A stretch of DNA of 64,000 nt, from assembly GCA_963921795.1 (NCBI GenBank), contig OY997657.1:31114043-31178042 (forward strand), in the 5' to 3' direction. The translations under genes and the position numbers were made by a program. This DNA comes from Nannobrachium achirus (Eukaryota; Chordata; Actinopteri; Myctophiformes; Myctophidae). Below, in pieces: positions 1 to 11,974 of this stretch (its first letter is position 1; each line of letters begins with the position of its first letter). The notes under the pieces were generated by a model that was given only the letters and a program-made list of their open reading frames with translations, was not told the origin of the DNA and did no database searches.

Positions 1-83
1 TAGAATTGGGGTCTCCAGTATGGGAGACATTTACAAGACATTCCTTGTGCTGTCCTTGTAAAATGTCAATGTGTGTGATTTAG

Positions 84-2215
84 GTGCATTTGATGATGAG
101 GACATTATCCATGTGGAGGGTAATGTTGATCCTGTGAGAGACATTGAGATCATCCACGAGGAGTTGAGGCTGAAGGATGAGGAGATGATTGGTCCCATCC
201 TTGACAAACTGGAGAAGACCGCTGTCAGGGGATCAGACAAGAAACTCAAGCCTGAATATGTATGTTTGGGTCATAGATCTTATCTATCTCTATCCTATGT
301 GTAATATACCTGAGTATTTCATTCATTTAACTTTTTTCCTGGCTGCAGGATATCATGTTAAAGATAAAGAACTGGGTGATGGAGGAAAAGAAACATGTTA
401 GATTTTACCCCGAATGGAATGAAAAAGAGGTATGACTTTTCAATTCAAACGTATTATACATTTCTGACTGTATTCTAATCTGGGTTCTCCCGGGCTAGTT
501 TATCTGTGGTAATGCTGTGCTTATAGCCCAGTTATTAGCCCAGGGCTATTTTCTTTTTTCAAATACACGATAACGATCAATGATTGATAATAATGTAACC
601 TTGCCCAAAAATAAGTGTTGTTGGATTACTTATTTCAAGTAAGTTTCAAGATACATACTGCACTGAAAGGAATAGAATACAACAGATTCCTGGAAAATAA
701 GTAAACTGTGGTATGCTCTGAAGGGTTTGCAATAACAGTGTGCTGTGAGCAATAGTAAATGGGCTAAACATCCACCATCATACTGGTGGTCCTTGAAGTA
801 GTAGGGTTTTACCTGAGATATTGTGCTGTTGTACTTTGTAATTGTTAAGTTGCCTGCATGATTTCTCTTCTTTGCTGTCTCTGCAGATTGACGTTTTGAA
901 CAAATACCTGTTCTTGACCTCGAAGCCCATGATCTACCTGGTGAATCTCTCAGAGAAAGACTACATAAGAAAAAAGAACAAGTGGTATGTTTGTTCTGTC
1001 AAGGCTTATGTATGTACATGTTTGCACATCCCCTGTTTGAATGTTCCCTACAGAATAGGGATGCTAGGGTTCAAGTGGTTAATGTTACCAATGATATGGT
1101 TGCCCCCCGTAGTAACTCTGAAGACCCCTGCCCTACAGTATAACCGGTCGACAAGCTATTTTTAACGTTTTAATTTAAAAATGTTCGCCTAAAATGACAT
1201 GCACAAAATAGGGATGCTATTTTAAAGTGTGTATATGGTGGGTTGCTTGTCCTCCTGTTTCTTGTAGGTTGGCGAAGATCAAAGAATGGGTGGATGCCCA
1301 TGACCCTGGTGCACTGGTCATTCCTTTGAGTGGAGCAGTGGAGTTTAAACTGCAGGAGATGTCTGAGGAGGAGAAGAATAAATACTGTGAGGAACAGAAG
1401 ACGGCTAGGTGAGATGTTTCACACGCCTCTAATACACAACTGAGTTTTTTGGTGTTCCTGCACCACTTCCTACATTTATTGTCAGTTTGGAAGCTGTATA
1501 AATCTTCATATTGTAATGTTAAAAAGATTTACCTGTATTGTAGCAACACTATTGCCTATATTCAGAGCACATTTCTATGAAATACAGTACATTTCAGGTG
1601 GGGGCAGTCTGAAACATGTTGGTGAGATTTTTCCTGCTTAACAAGTTTAATTTGTTGTGTGGTTGCATGTTTGTTGTTAGTGTGCTGACTAAGATCATAA
1701 AGGCTGGCTATGCAGCATTACAGCTGGAATACTTCTTCACAGCAGGACCAGATGAGGTGCGAGCATGGAACATCAGGGTAAGGATCTTGATCTGAAACAA
1801 TTGTGATGTTATATGTTCATAGTTGTATTGGAATTACATTTTTTTTATTATGCTCCAACAGAAAGGTACCAAGGCACCCCAGGCTGCAGGAAAAATCCAC
1901 ACCGACTTTGAGAAAGGCTTCATCATGGCCGAGGTGATGAAGTTTGACGACTTCAAAGAGGAGGGCACTGAGAATGCGGTTAAGGTATGTGTCTTGAAGA
2001 TGGACATCAACACAGTTCTGAATAACAGATTTCTGACAAGAACACAAGATGGCCATATTCTTAGGATCATGTTTTAAATGTCTCAATTTTCATTCCCTCT
2101 CTGACAGTCTGCTGGGAAATACAGACAACAAGGCAAGACCTACACTGTGGAGGATGGAGACATCATCTTTTTCAAATTCAACACACCCAATGCACCCGCA
2201 CCGAAGAAAAAATAA
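84..2215 (+). CDS. ola1: Obg-like ATPase 1, C-terminal part (seven exons; 5' end outside window)
   Basis: OLA1 is a cytosolic P-loop ATPase of the Obg/YchF family. Seven exons join in frame: 84-259, 349-429, 887-984, 1268-1408, 1681-1777, 1862-1984 and 2108-2215 (stop TAA 2213-2215). All internal boundaries are AG...GT. The first exon starts with the last two bases of an Arg codon and reads [12 protein letters not shown]. Later exons carry [37 protein letters not shown] and, in the C-terminal TGS domain, [19 protein letters not shown]. About 273 residues are encoded here. The human protein has 396, so roughly the first 122 residues, including Walker A and the switch regions, lie left of the window. 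The end (NAPAPKKK) matches the family's basic tail. Nothing looks broken. The next gene on the same strand, sp3, is also OLA1's neighbour in human. Confidence 0.97.
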
Positions 2216-2603
2216 TGGGCCCTGCTGCCCAGACAATTGTATCGGGGGGGTCTAAGACTACAGACCCATCCTGCCCTTGAGAGCTGTTGCCTGCTGGTTT
2301 TCATGCTTCTCTCTTCAATTTGTGGGAACAATTAATTTGGTTGGCCATGGGGTTTTGCCAGGTCTGAACCAGGAGGTGGGAGGAGGATTGGTGATTATTT
2401 AGGGAATTTAAGATGAGCTATATCAGAAGAGGAACACGGAAACATTCTAGTGATATCCATCCTACATTTCAATCTGCAATAGTTTGAGCATTTTTCCTAT
2501 TCAATAGCCCATATGACATAATAAAAAAACACCACACAATGTTAAAATCAATGGCAGGATTGTTCTGAGTGGGGATGGATATTATTTTAGACTTAATTGA
2601 GTA

Positions 2604-2658
2604 GTCTTGCGTAGCCAGATAAGTTGTCCGCCTACCAATGTGTCTGGCTATGCAAGAC
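2604..2658. repeat. Inverted repeat (hairpin) in ola1 3'UTR
   Basis: The left arm GTCTTGCGTAGCCAGAT (2604-2620) is complementary to the right arm GTCTGGCTATGCAAGAC (2642-2658) with about two mismatches, around a 21-base loop. It could be a short MITE remnant or an RNA hairpin. Confidence 0.7.
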
Positions 2659-2971
2659 TGCGAGATTTTCTTTTGTATAATCCTTTATTCTTGCACTATG
2701 CTCTGCATAAAATAACATTTTGAAAATAAGCCGATATGGCACATTCTAAAGAACCCCCGACCTAAAGAACCCCCGACTAGGACTGTATGGCTTGAAGTGC
2801 ATTTCCTCCCTGTCCACAGTAACACCACCTTTTTTTGCCAAATAGTTAGGCTATTTCAAACCCTATTCTTTTAACCGAGTTTGCAAAGATGATATCTCAA
2901 TGGGAGAAATGTGCTTATTCTGTAAGGGATCCTGCTGAGGTCCTATGCATGTAGGTACTGCAACTTCACCC

Positions 2972-2977
2972 AATAAA
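2972..2977 (+). terminator. ola1: ola1 polyadenylation signal AATAAA
   Basis: Canonical AATAAA about 760 bp after the ola1 stop, followed by an A-rich stretch. An earlier AATAAA near 2519-2525 is an alternative. Confidence 0.65.
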
Positions 2978-3429
2978 ACGAAGGAAAAAAAAACAATCAG
3001 TGTAATTGAATTAGTATGCATTTGATGCGATTAGTGCACATTAGGCAAAAGGGGGGGGGGGGGGTAACGGGGATGAAGTAATGTGGGCGAGCGGATGTGA
3101 TTATGTAGTTATTGAGAGCTGAGCTCTCTTGATGGCAAATTGCGAAACACTGAACGTAGACAATAACTAATGCCAAACTTTTCTGTCGCAGCTCTCTGCC
3201 AGCATATACTACCCAAACAAATGACTGAAAATGTCCCAACTTCTCCCAAGATAGACTAAACAACAATGGGGGTCGTATTAAAAGTACAAAACTTTTGGAC
3301 CAGCAGCACAGCTGGTTCCTTGTATTACTCTTGTGGCTTCCCTGCATTCCTTCTCTGTTCTCGTCCAACAACAAACAGGAAGCGCTCATGTCTTTATAAA
3401 ACGACTGACATCTTGGTTGGCCATAGACG

Positions 3430-4022
3430 TCTCACTTATCCACGTGGCCGACCAATCGCTTTAGAGAAGAAGGGCGGGACTTCCTGTAATGTGATGCAAA
3501 TTTGACGGTCAAGCTTGTTAGTCCCACCTTTTTGTGTTTCCCGCACCGTCAATCAAAATAGAAAAAAAATCGACCCGAATTCACCGATCAACACTAGCCC
3601 GCCTTTGATAAAATAATCATGTTCGGAGTTTAGTTGATAAGATAACCTTCCGATTTACTACCGATCACGATATGACTGGTACGTAACGTTTAGCGCATCG
3701 ACGCGTACAACTATTCGGTGAGTTTGTGCTACCTATAGCAGAGCGACGCTACGTCTTTTAATCTTTCTGCTGGAGCTCCAGCGAGATGGTTAGCTAAGCA
3801 GCTAGCTGGCTAGCCGCGGACGGAGTTGACAAAGTAAACATTCAATCTGGGTCGGAATCGCCTTGGAACAGTCGCTGCAAAGTTGGGTTTCGCGGCCAAC
3901 TCCCTTCGGACGGGAGAGTGGGGATGCTTTGCGAGCTTTTCTGGGAGGACAAGAGGTGAAGATTACAGAGTTTTTGCTCTAGTTTTCCCCCTCAGCAGCA
4001 GCAGCCACTGAAACAAGGAGAA
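3430..4022 (+). promoter_or_regulatory. sp3: Probable sp3 promoter and 5'UTR
   Basis: CpG-richer than its surroundings and directly upstream of the sp3 ATG. Within about 60 bp it has an E-box CACGTG (3441-3446), a CCAAT box (3452-3456), a GC box GGGCGG (3472-3477), an ETS-like CTTCCTG (about 3479-3485) and an octamer ATGCAAAT (3494-3501). The transcription start cannot be placed from sequence alone. The assignment rests on position and motif clustering. Confidence 0.55.
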
Positions 4023-7000
4023 ATGGCGTCCGCGGACGTGGACAGCAGTCAGAGCGAGTTTCTGCAACACGGCGGCGGAGCGGAAACACAGGTATATCCC
4101 GACATTTTAGATCGCCTTTTCTCGCTTTCCCCGAGCCCACGGCCGCTGGATGTTTTAGAGAGCAATGAAGTTCACACGTTTTAAGGTTTTGATGCATGGG
4201 GTGAACGCCGTATACTTCCTGTGTTCCCCCTCAATAACGGCCACCCACTTTACCCCTCTAGAACCCGCCCATAGTGGGTAGGACACTGGAGTCAGTCACT
4301 TGGGTCGGCTTGCTGAAAGATAGCCCGTGTACCTTTGGACTGAGGGTATGCGTGGGTCGTGTGGGTTGATTTTGTGTGAAATAACGTCGAATATCAAAAC
4401 AGTAGTTCTGTTCTGCACTACAGTACAGTCACCCATCCCCCACACACACCTCTGGCGTTCCCATGCACTAGGCCAGTGGTTCTCAAACTTTTTGAACGCC
4501 AAGGACCCCCACATTGACACTTATTAGCCCGTGGACCCCGTTTGAAAAGATATGCCAGGGACCACAACAAGAAGATTTTTAAGGCTCTAGCAGTGATTCT
4601 AAACCATTTTCATTCCAAGGACCCCCATTCTGACATGCATTAGGCTATGGACCCCCATTTAATGGCATTTCTATCTCTGGGACCCCAATTTATGTTTGGT
4701 TCCATTTGTATCCTATCTGTGATTTAGCTAGGGACCCTCTGGAACTCCCTCAAGGACCCCTGGGGGTCTCCGGATCCCACAAAGAACTGCTGCGCAAGGA
4801 AGGCAGTCAAATCCTCTAACTCTGAGAATGTACAAAGGGAACCCAATGGACCCGTAAGGGTTGTGCACTCAGAGTTACACATGGGCAAATTAAAACACTG
4901 AAGATGTTAGAGTTGTGAGGATGCCCAGCTTGGCTCTGCGGTGGTCAGTTTGCTAGTAAATGAGGGTGTCTGTCTGTTTATACGCTTATCGGTTGTTTAT
5001 CTAGTCAATATTCAGTCTGTGCTCATGCCATTTTCACATGATGTTCATTTCCAGACATCAATACAATAACACACTCTCCCTTTGATCACATCTGGAGTTG
5101 AGTTGCTCCCCCAACCCATCTCTGATGAATCAGTTGGGTTGGTTATGATTATATCTATTCTCATGTATTCTATTTTCACTCCCAGACGACAGACATGTCC
5201 GCTATTCAGCTAACCGGTTCTGACCGATGGGAGGTGTTAACTCCTGTCTCAACTGGGAAGGAAGACCACAGTGTTGTTCACATACAAAATTCGGGAATTG
5301 TCACGTCCAATGGGCAGTATGTGCTTCCTCTTGGGGGTATCCACAACCAGCCCATCTACGTTACAGCATCTGGGCATGATGCCTCAGCCAACGGAGTGTC
5401 TGGCATTCAGTATCAGGTAAAGAAAAAACAAACACACATGCATGTGGGCACTGGGCACACAAACACACTTGTTATTGGCTGCAATACTCCCAAGTTCAAG
5501 AAGTTGCCCCAATAGGATGGCTGAGTTGCACCAATACAAAAACCAGTTGAAGACCAGCTATATTGAACCTATAACACACATAAGTCCACATTGACCAGAA
5601 TTGTTGATCCATATCTCCAGGTTATCCCACAGATCCAACATGCAGATGGAACGCTTGGGTTTTCAGCGCAGGGATTGGATGATGGCACGGGACACATCCA
5701 GCTCATTGATGGTAGCCATGGCAACCTTGGTATTAGTGTTGCCACATCGTCAACCACAGACCTCCTGACACAGGCAGGGCAAGTGCAGTCGATCCAGGGT
5801 GTCTCATTGAGCGGTGGATCAGCGTACACCAGCACGGTAACTGGACTGCCTGGCAACATAACCTTCGTCCCTATAAACAGCTTGGACCTGGAGTCGTTAG
5901 GGTTGACGGGTGCTCAGTCAGTGTCCATAGCAACAGGCCTAACGGCTGATGGTCAGCTGATCATGAGCGGCCAATCATTGGAGACTCAGGGGCAGGAAAC
6001 CAGAGCCAAGACCGATGCTAGTGCTCACCAAGAGCTCTACGTGCCAACCACAACTTCCTCCTCCACTTCCTCTCATCTTCCTGAAACCATTGATGGCACT
6101 GGGGTTCTGACTCAAGCAACTGCTGTGTCTGCTGGTCACTCTGACCCTTCATCCACAGAAAACTTCAACTCCCACAACCACCTGCACCAAATACAGGTCA
6201 GATCAGCTTTGCCGTAATACAGCAACAGTTTGTGGTTTTGCGGCTATTGCTTTTTAAAAATGTTGTATTGTAAATCCTGCTCATTCAAGCTGCTTTTACC
6301 AGAACTCACTGTTGTCTGTGCTTTTAATACTGACTTTGATTTGAGAGGCTGAGCTTGTTTTACTGTGTCCTACATGGCAGGTGTCTACTTCAAATGCCTC
6401 CACCATCTCCCAGCCCATCCTGCACTTTTCTGGAGACGGCCAGAACCAGGTAGCTCAGGGACAGGACCTAACATCGGCTGGTCAGACTCTACAAAATGTG
6501 CAGCTGATCAACCCGGGTACCTTCCTCATCCAGGCCCAAACAGTCTCTGCTACCGGGCAGATCCAGTGGCAGACCTTCCAGGTAATTTTTGTTTGGGGTT
6601 TTATTCAGTGCATTTGCATAGATCGCAACATTATTTCCCTTGTTATTAGTGTTTTGTCTTGATAGCATAATTGCCTGTAATGTCTAAGTGATTACCTTGC
6701 TTATTTTAAGTCTGTGCAATGTGTCACACTGACCCCAGTTACATTTTGCTTTAAAATGTCATCTGTATCTGGGATATTGTAAGATCTGATCTTCAATGTG
6801 AGCCAGACCTGCTCCAGTGGTGGCCTGGCAGTTCTGACTGCATTCTCATTGCAATGTTTACACTTTGTATGAATATGCATTTTTACAATATGTACTGATA
6901 AGAGATCCAGATGCAGATTTCATTTGAATGCAAGGTGTAAACAGGGTTATTTTGTTACGCAGATTTAGTGCCATCTTTTTTTTTACCAGTTCGGTCTTGT

Positions 7001-10000
7001 GTTCCTCTAGGTTCAGGGTGTCCAGTCTCTCCAGGGTCTCCAGTTGCCCCAGGGCCAAGGCCAGCAGCTAACCTTAGCCCCGGTCCAGACACTCCCACTG
7101 GGCCAGGGAGGACAGGTCAGCCTGCCTAACCTCCAGACTGTCACTGTCAACTCAGTAACACAGACTGGGGTGCAATACACACAGGGAGAGGATGCTAATA
7201 GTCCAGCGGGTAAGGGACATTCATACATCCCCTCCCTGTCTTTTTCATTGCTGCCATGTAAAAACCTTGCAACAAGTTTGAAATGTTTTTACTTTTTAAT
7301 ATCTATTCAATTTATGCTTTTATCTTTAGATGAAGTTGCAAATCACCGCTGCTCATTATTTCAAACTCCTTCCTCAGATATCCATATAAAAGAGGAGCCA
7401 GACTCGGAGGAGTGGCACTTAACTGGAGACTCAACTCTGAACACCAGTGACCTGTCAAACCTGCGTGTCCAGATGGGAGACGAGGACATGGACGGACAGA
7501 TGGGGGAGGGCAAGAGGCTTCGGAGGGTGGCCTGCACCTGTCCCAACTGTAAAGAGTCAGGAGGAAGGTGGGTCCCACAAATAGTATAAATACATATTTT
7601 GATACCTACACGCACGGACACATCGTTAACTATGCTGTTAGAGATTTCGAATGCATTTGTTGGATCGAAACTTTGATTTCATGGTTTTGTACCCACAAAT
7701 ACACAAATTTATGTCACCTCGTTTTTCCAGACATTTCTTTTCAAGGTACTACCTGCTTATTCATAAAGAGGAGAATGCATCGTTTTATTTTCTGTTCACC
7801 ATTACGGACAGTAATTTAAGGATCTGTGGGGTTTGTAGTGATAACTAGACATACGTACTTCCAGTGGTGATGTTCTACCTGTTACTTAGTCTTCTCAAAC
7901 CTTGTTGTTCTCACAGGGGGTCAGGCATGGGTAAGAAGAAGCAACATATCTGTCACATTCCCGGCTGTGCGAAGGTGTATGGGAAAACGTCCCACCTGCG
8001 AGCCCACCTGCGCTGGCACAGTGGGGAGAGGCCCTTCGTCTGCAACTGGATGTTCTGTGGAAAGAGGTTCACCAGGAGTGATGAGCTCCAGAGACACAGG
8101 AGAACACATACAGGTGAGAGTAACATGCAAACTGTTTTTTTGTTTTTAAGTCACCATTACCACTAGAAGCTCTGACACCAAACACACATTCAAAACATCT
8201 GTTGTCAGCACAGCTCTGGTCAAACAGACAGACTTGTCCAGACAGTGAAACTGATGTTAGGGCCAAATGATCACCAGAAGGAGCTTTTTACATATGAGAG
8301 AACTGCCACAGCAACAACCTCTGAAGATAGTTAAAAGATAAAGCATTTTAAGGATGTGAACCTCTAGTACGGTTACATGTCTCCATTCCGACATGTCTCC
8401 ATTCCGACACTAACCCTATCTCTAACCCTTACCCTAAACTTAACCTCTATGGAAGTGTCGCCACTCCGACAATAAGAAGTCAATGTCGGAGTGGTGACAT
8501 GTCGGAATGGAGAGCAGTCACCCTCTAGGTTAGCCTCTAGTAGAAAAAAATCGGTTGTACAAGATCCTAAAATCACACATGTGAGCTAAAATGCTTTTTA
8601 ACATGCAATTCTAGTTTGTAGATATGTCTCTTGGCACACCTGCTTTCTCCAGACAGGTGTGTAGGAGAGTAACAGTTGATGTTAAGAGTCCTGTACGGTC
8701 TTCACTTGCATACTAATGTGAGACCAGAGTTTGAATAGATTGTCACCAAAGCAAACATTGTTACAACTGAAGTGTTTGATTACAATAAAGTAAGGGGGTG
8801 TCTCAGAAATTAGGTCACTGGTTAGATTTACATGAATATAGGTATCATGCTACTTGTTTTGATGCTCAAATTACTGACCTCATTGAATAGAAACAGATGT
8901 CAGAATGAAGCCCATTTTCTCCACTGATTAGTTGCGAATGCTAGACAAGTGGTTCTCAAACTTTAATTTCAAGGACCCCCTTTAACTCAAGAGTGTAGTG
9001 TACAACTGTAGTGTACAAGTTCCACTTGTACATTGCGTTACAGACCTGCAAGGGTCCATTTGAAACTGCCAAAGAAACCAAAGAACCACTGTGCAAGATT
9101 AATCTTTGCTGTATGCAAGTCGGCTTGATGTGTCAGGACCTTTTTAAAAGAAGTCATGAAGTGAAGAGACGGGTTTCTGTGGAACAAAAACAAGTCTCTC
9201 AATATTAAACTCACAATTTTCTTCACCTCCCCAAACAGATTTTAATTGTTATATTTTCCTTTTATCAAGTTTAAATATGGGTGTTGCATAACTTGCATTC
9301 TGGTCATTATAATTTGTTATTTTGCTTAGGCCATCCTGTAAAGTAGGGACTTGACTGTCTGAGGATACTAGAAGGTGAATAATTGCGCCATCTGGTGGCA
9401 CAAGAGGAAATCTATTCTTGGGTGGGAGATGAGCCAGTTGTAAAATAAAGGATAGCGCACTTTTCCTAACGGAAATGTTTTAATTCTTTCGATATGAATA
9501 TGGACGGAAGAATAAATATTTAGGAATGTTGGCAGTGGTGGACAAAATACTCAACCCCAGTACTTGATTCATAGAGAAAGTTGCTCAGTCAAATATATAC
9601 TTTAAAAAGTATTCAAAAGTACATATTTTTTTATTCTTAGATTTCATTGTATTGTAATGTTTTACAGAAAGTAAAAAAAAAAAAAGCAATAGTGAAAAAT
9701 AATCTACAAGCTCAAGAACGCACAACATTGTAGCGTGATTTTCACTATTTGAAATGGGCTATTAGTGGTTAATTCATAATTTACCCTTTCATGTAATGTC
9801 ACAAATGTCCAAAAATACAAATATAGTGAAGCATGGTACTCAAGTAAACTTAAAAAATTGGATTTTGGCACCTCTTCTGTTAAGACAGGCTTTACAGATG
9901 TGGTTTGGATATAATTTTCTTTGACATAGGTTGTTCTGTATGTTGTTAGCTAGCCCGTTAGGCTGCTGCTAGGTCTTGAATGAATGTGTATGTTTTAAAA

Positions 10001-10273
10001 TTATTCCTTTTTCTGACAGGGGAGAAGAAATTTGTGTGTACAGAGTGCTCAAAGAGGTTTATGCGGAGCGACCACCTGGCCAAACACATTAAGACTCACC
10101 AGAACAAAAAAGGGGGAGTGGCCCTCTCCTCGTCTCCCAATCCTGGCGAAGCCATCATCACCGCTGACGGAAGCGCACTCATCCTTCAAACCACTACTCA
10201 CGACCTCGTAGCCAATCAGGAGATTCCTTTGCAGCTGGTCACTGTGGCGCCCGGTGAGGTCATCATGGAATAA
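4023..10273 (+). CDS. sp3: Sp3 zinc-finger transcription factor (eight exons, complete)
   Basis: Sp3 binds GC and GT boxes and activates or represses transcription in the nucleus. Exons: 4023-4091, 5186-5416, 5621-6196, 6381-6581, 7011-7209, 7378-7567, 7917-8113 and 10020-10273. They join in frame to 638 aa. The N-terminus [15 protein letters not shown] resembles the human internal start region. Residues about 100-425 form two Gln- and Ser/Thr-rich activation domains, with the Sp3-like [20 protein letters not shown] and [14 protein letters not shown]. Residues 427-436 ([10 protein letters not shown]) hold the SUMO-acceptor motif IKEE (Lys430). The Btd box is [12 protein letters not shown]. 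Three C2H2 fingers follow: C501/C506/H519/H523, C531/C536/H549/H553 and C561/C564/H577/H581. The C-terminus EIPLQLVTV is Sp3-type. The human Sp-box exon (SPLALLAATC) has no counterpart here, so the protein is shorter than human Sp3 (781). The teleost paralogue, sp3a or sp3b, is undecided. Confidence 0.95.
4474..4790. mobile_element. hAT-like non-autonomous element remnant in sp3 intron 1
   Basis: Begins CAGTGGTTCTCAAACTTTTT and carries repeated 'aaggacccc' blocks, ending near 'ggtctccggatcccacaaag'. It is the same family as 48817-49312, but its right end is decayed and no clear target-site duplication remains. The rest of intron 1 (4092-5185) has no recognisable exon. Confidence 0.65.
8371..8517. 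repeat. Nested inverted repeat in sp3 intron 7
   Basis: Two direct copies of ACATGTCTCCATTCCGAC (from 8375) face an inverted counterpart in the 8485-8512 segment (TGACATGTCGGAATGGAGA). Between them is a CTAACCCTTACCCTAAA-type stretch. It looks like a foldback MITE. The telomere-like piece is degenerate. Confidence 0.65.
9385..9398 (-). promoter_or_regulatory. CTCF-like core motif in sp3 intron 7
   Basis: GCGCCATCTGGTGG reads CCACCAGATGGCGC on the minus strand, a full match to the CTCF core CCASYAGRKGGCRS. Two further matches lie at 27455 and 30587. Confidence 0.4.
9532..9860. mobile_element. Teleost interspersed repeat ('GCAGTGGTGGA...AGTAC' family), copy 1
   Basis: Starts GGCAGTGGTGGACAAAATAC and is rich in AAGTAC/AGTACTT words. 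Related copies lie at 24307-24504 and 47985-48164. It is probably a non-autonomous DNA transposon in the long sp3 intron 7 (8114-10019), which holds nothing else apart from the entries at 8371 and 9385. Confidence 0.55.
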
Positions 10274-11840
10274 AGACCGGGGTGTGGTCTACTCAAATTA
10301 GGAACTGGCCTATCACAGGGACCTCTGGCTTTTTTCCCCCCTTACTTTCCTTTTTTTTTTTTTTTTTTTACATATGAATATATACGTAAATATATATGAC
10401 AAATATATATATTTTAAGTAAGAGTTATCACAAATTTATGTTCGTTTTGCAGTCTTTTTATAGGCGGGCAAAAAAAGAAATGTGGTTGCTATGTACACAC
10501 GCGCAAACATACACATACGCACACACACACACACACACTCAAATGCAACACAAATACTCAACACAATGAAATGCCTTATTTTGTATCATACTCTTGTATA
10601 AAATGCTGGAGGTGCATGTGTTTTTTTAAGCTTTGTGGATGATGTAACTGTAATGGGGAAAGTGTTTGTCAAATGCATATGGTGGGGGTTTTTAGGAAGA
10701 GGAATGAGTGTACCTCTCCAGAACGATCATTTGACTTTTAATCATTCGCTCTGGAGAGCTGGGCTCTTTGTGTACCAAGCAGGCGTGAAAGCAGTGGTTT
10801 TGACACACCCTACATATGAAGCAGCACAGCATCTACATCTGGACTGTAGCACTGATGGCTGGCATGAAATTCCTGCTACTCAAAACATGCAATAACTCTT
10901 ACGCAATCACATTTTCCACAATACAGTCCTGTTTGTTTTCATGCCGTGCTGCTTCAGTTGTTATGTTGGCTGGAGGTCAGAATAGGACGACGGTGACACT
11001 GTTTGAACTTATCTTAGGGGCGGTCTTGTCACTTCCTGGGATTTGGAAAAATGCAAATGGCTCCGAACATGGGCAACTTCTTCCAAGTATATTGCTCCTC
11101 TCAGCAGAATGTCTGGTTACCGTATGTCCTGATGAGCGCACATGGTTCGCTGTGCTCACCTACTGTAAGTCAGAGGTGTCTTCATTTTAAATGATTTTTT
11201 TTCACCCCTTGTTTCCCATTCATACTTTGTTGTAAATTCACATTATATTCAGTTATATGTGCGTTTCACATTTGTCTGGGTCTTGTCAAAACGAAGCCTT
11301 GGTTGGTAAACGTAGAACCGTAGAAAACAACGGTCACTCGGTTGCACACACATCGATCTTGATACGTTCAACTTCGTATGGTGGCAGTGGAGTGGAAAAA
11401 ACAAAGATGCACCCAAATGCAAAATGCTGCCATATGATTCAGTGAGAGATATATGCAACAAAGTGTCAGCTCGTGGACAATTAAATTTGTGGACTTGTGG
11501 AACATTCCAATTGGACACAGTGTGACATGGGATTTACAATAATTTTCCAATAGCCATTCTGTGTGATTCTGGTGACTAGTCACCGAGTCAGGAAACAATC
11601 ATGCCATTGTTTGTTTTTTCCCTCAGTTTTGTCCATGTTCGTAGCATCCATTTACATGTATATTCTCTTTTTTTCACATTGTTTATAGAAGCCATTATTT
11701 AGTTAACGGAATCTGTTGTATCAAAACCTTATTTTAACTGATTTCTTTTGTTTTTTTTAAGAATGTGTAAAATTTGAATGTTACTTTTTGTAAAACCTTT
11801 TTTCAAATGGATCACAATAAAAGTCTGAAACCTTCCAGTA
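10274..11840 (+). other. sp3: sp3 3' untranslated region
   Basis: Follows the sp3 stop TAA (10271-10273). It has a T-run near 10350, a (CA)n tract around 10515-10539 and no sustained coding frame. It ends near the AATAAA at 11816. Confidence 0.7.
11816..11821 (+). terminator. sp3: sp3 polyadenylation signal AATAAA
   Basis: AATAAA followed by AGTCTGAAACC, about 1.54 kb after the sp3 stop. It faces the uggt1 poly(A) signal only about 170 bp away on the other strand. Confidence 0.65.
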
Positions 11841-11974
11841 ACAAGTTGATGCAATATAAACCCACCACACCGCTTAAAACGCCCTTTTCTCCTGTTTTCA
11901 ATAAGCTGAGGCCCCATGTAATGTGCTGCATAAGATTCCTGGAACGTGTAAGGAGACAATGCCGCTAAAACCAT

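Larger units (their letters stand above)
2216..2990 (+). other. ola1: ola1 3' untranslated region
   Basis: Non-coding sequence between the ola1 stop codon and the AATAAA at 2972-2977. It contains an inverted repeat at 2604-2658 and no other coding signal. Confidence 0.75.

Noticed and set aside
8405..8445. Telomere-like CTAACCC repeats
   Set aside because: Only about four degenerate units inside a foldback repeat; not an interstitial telomere array.
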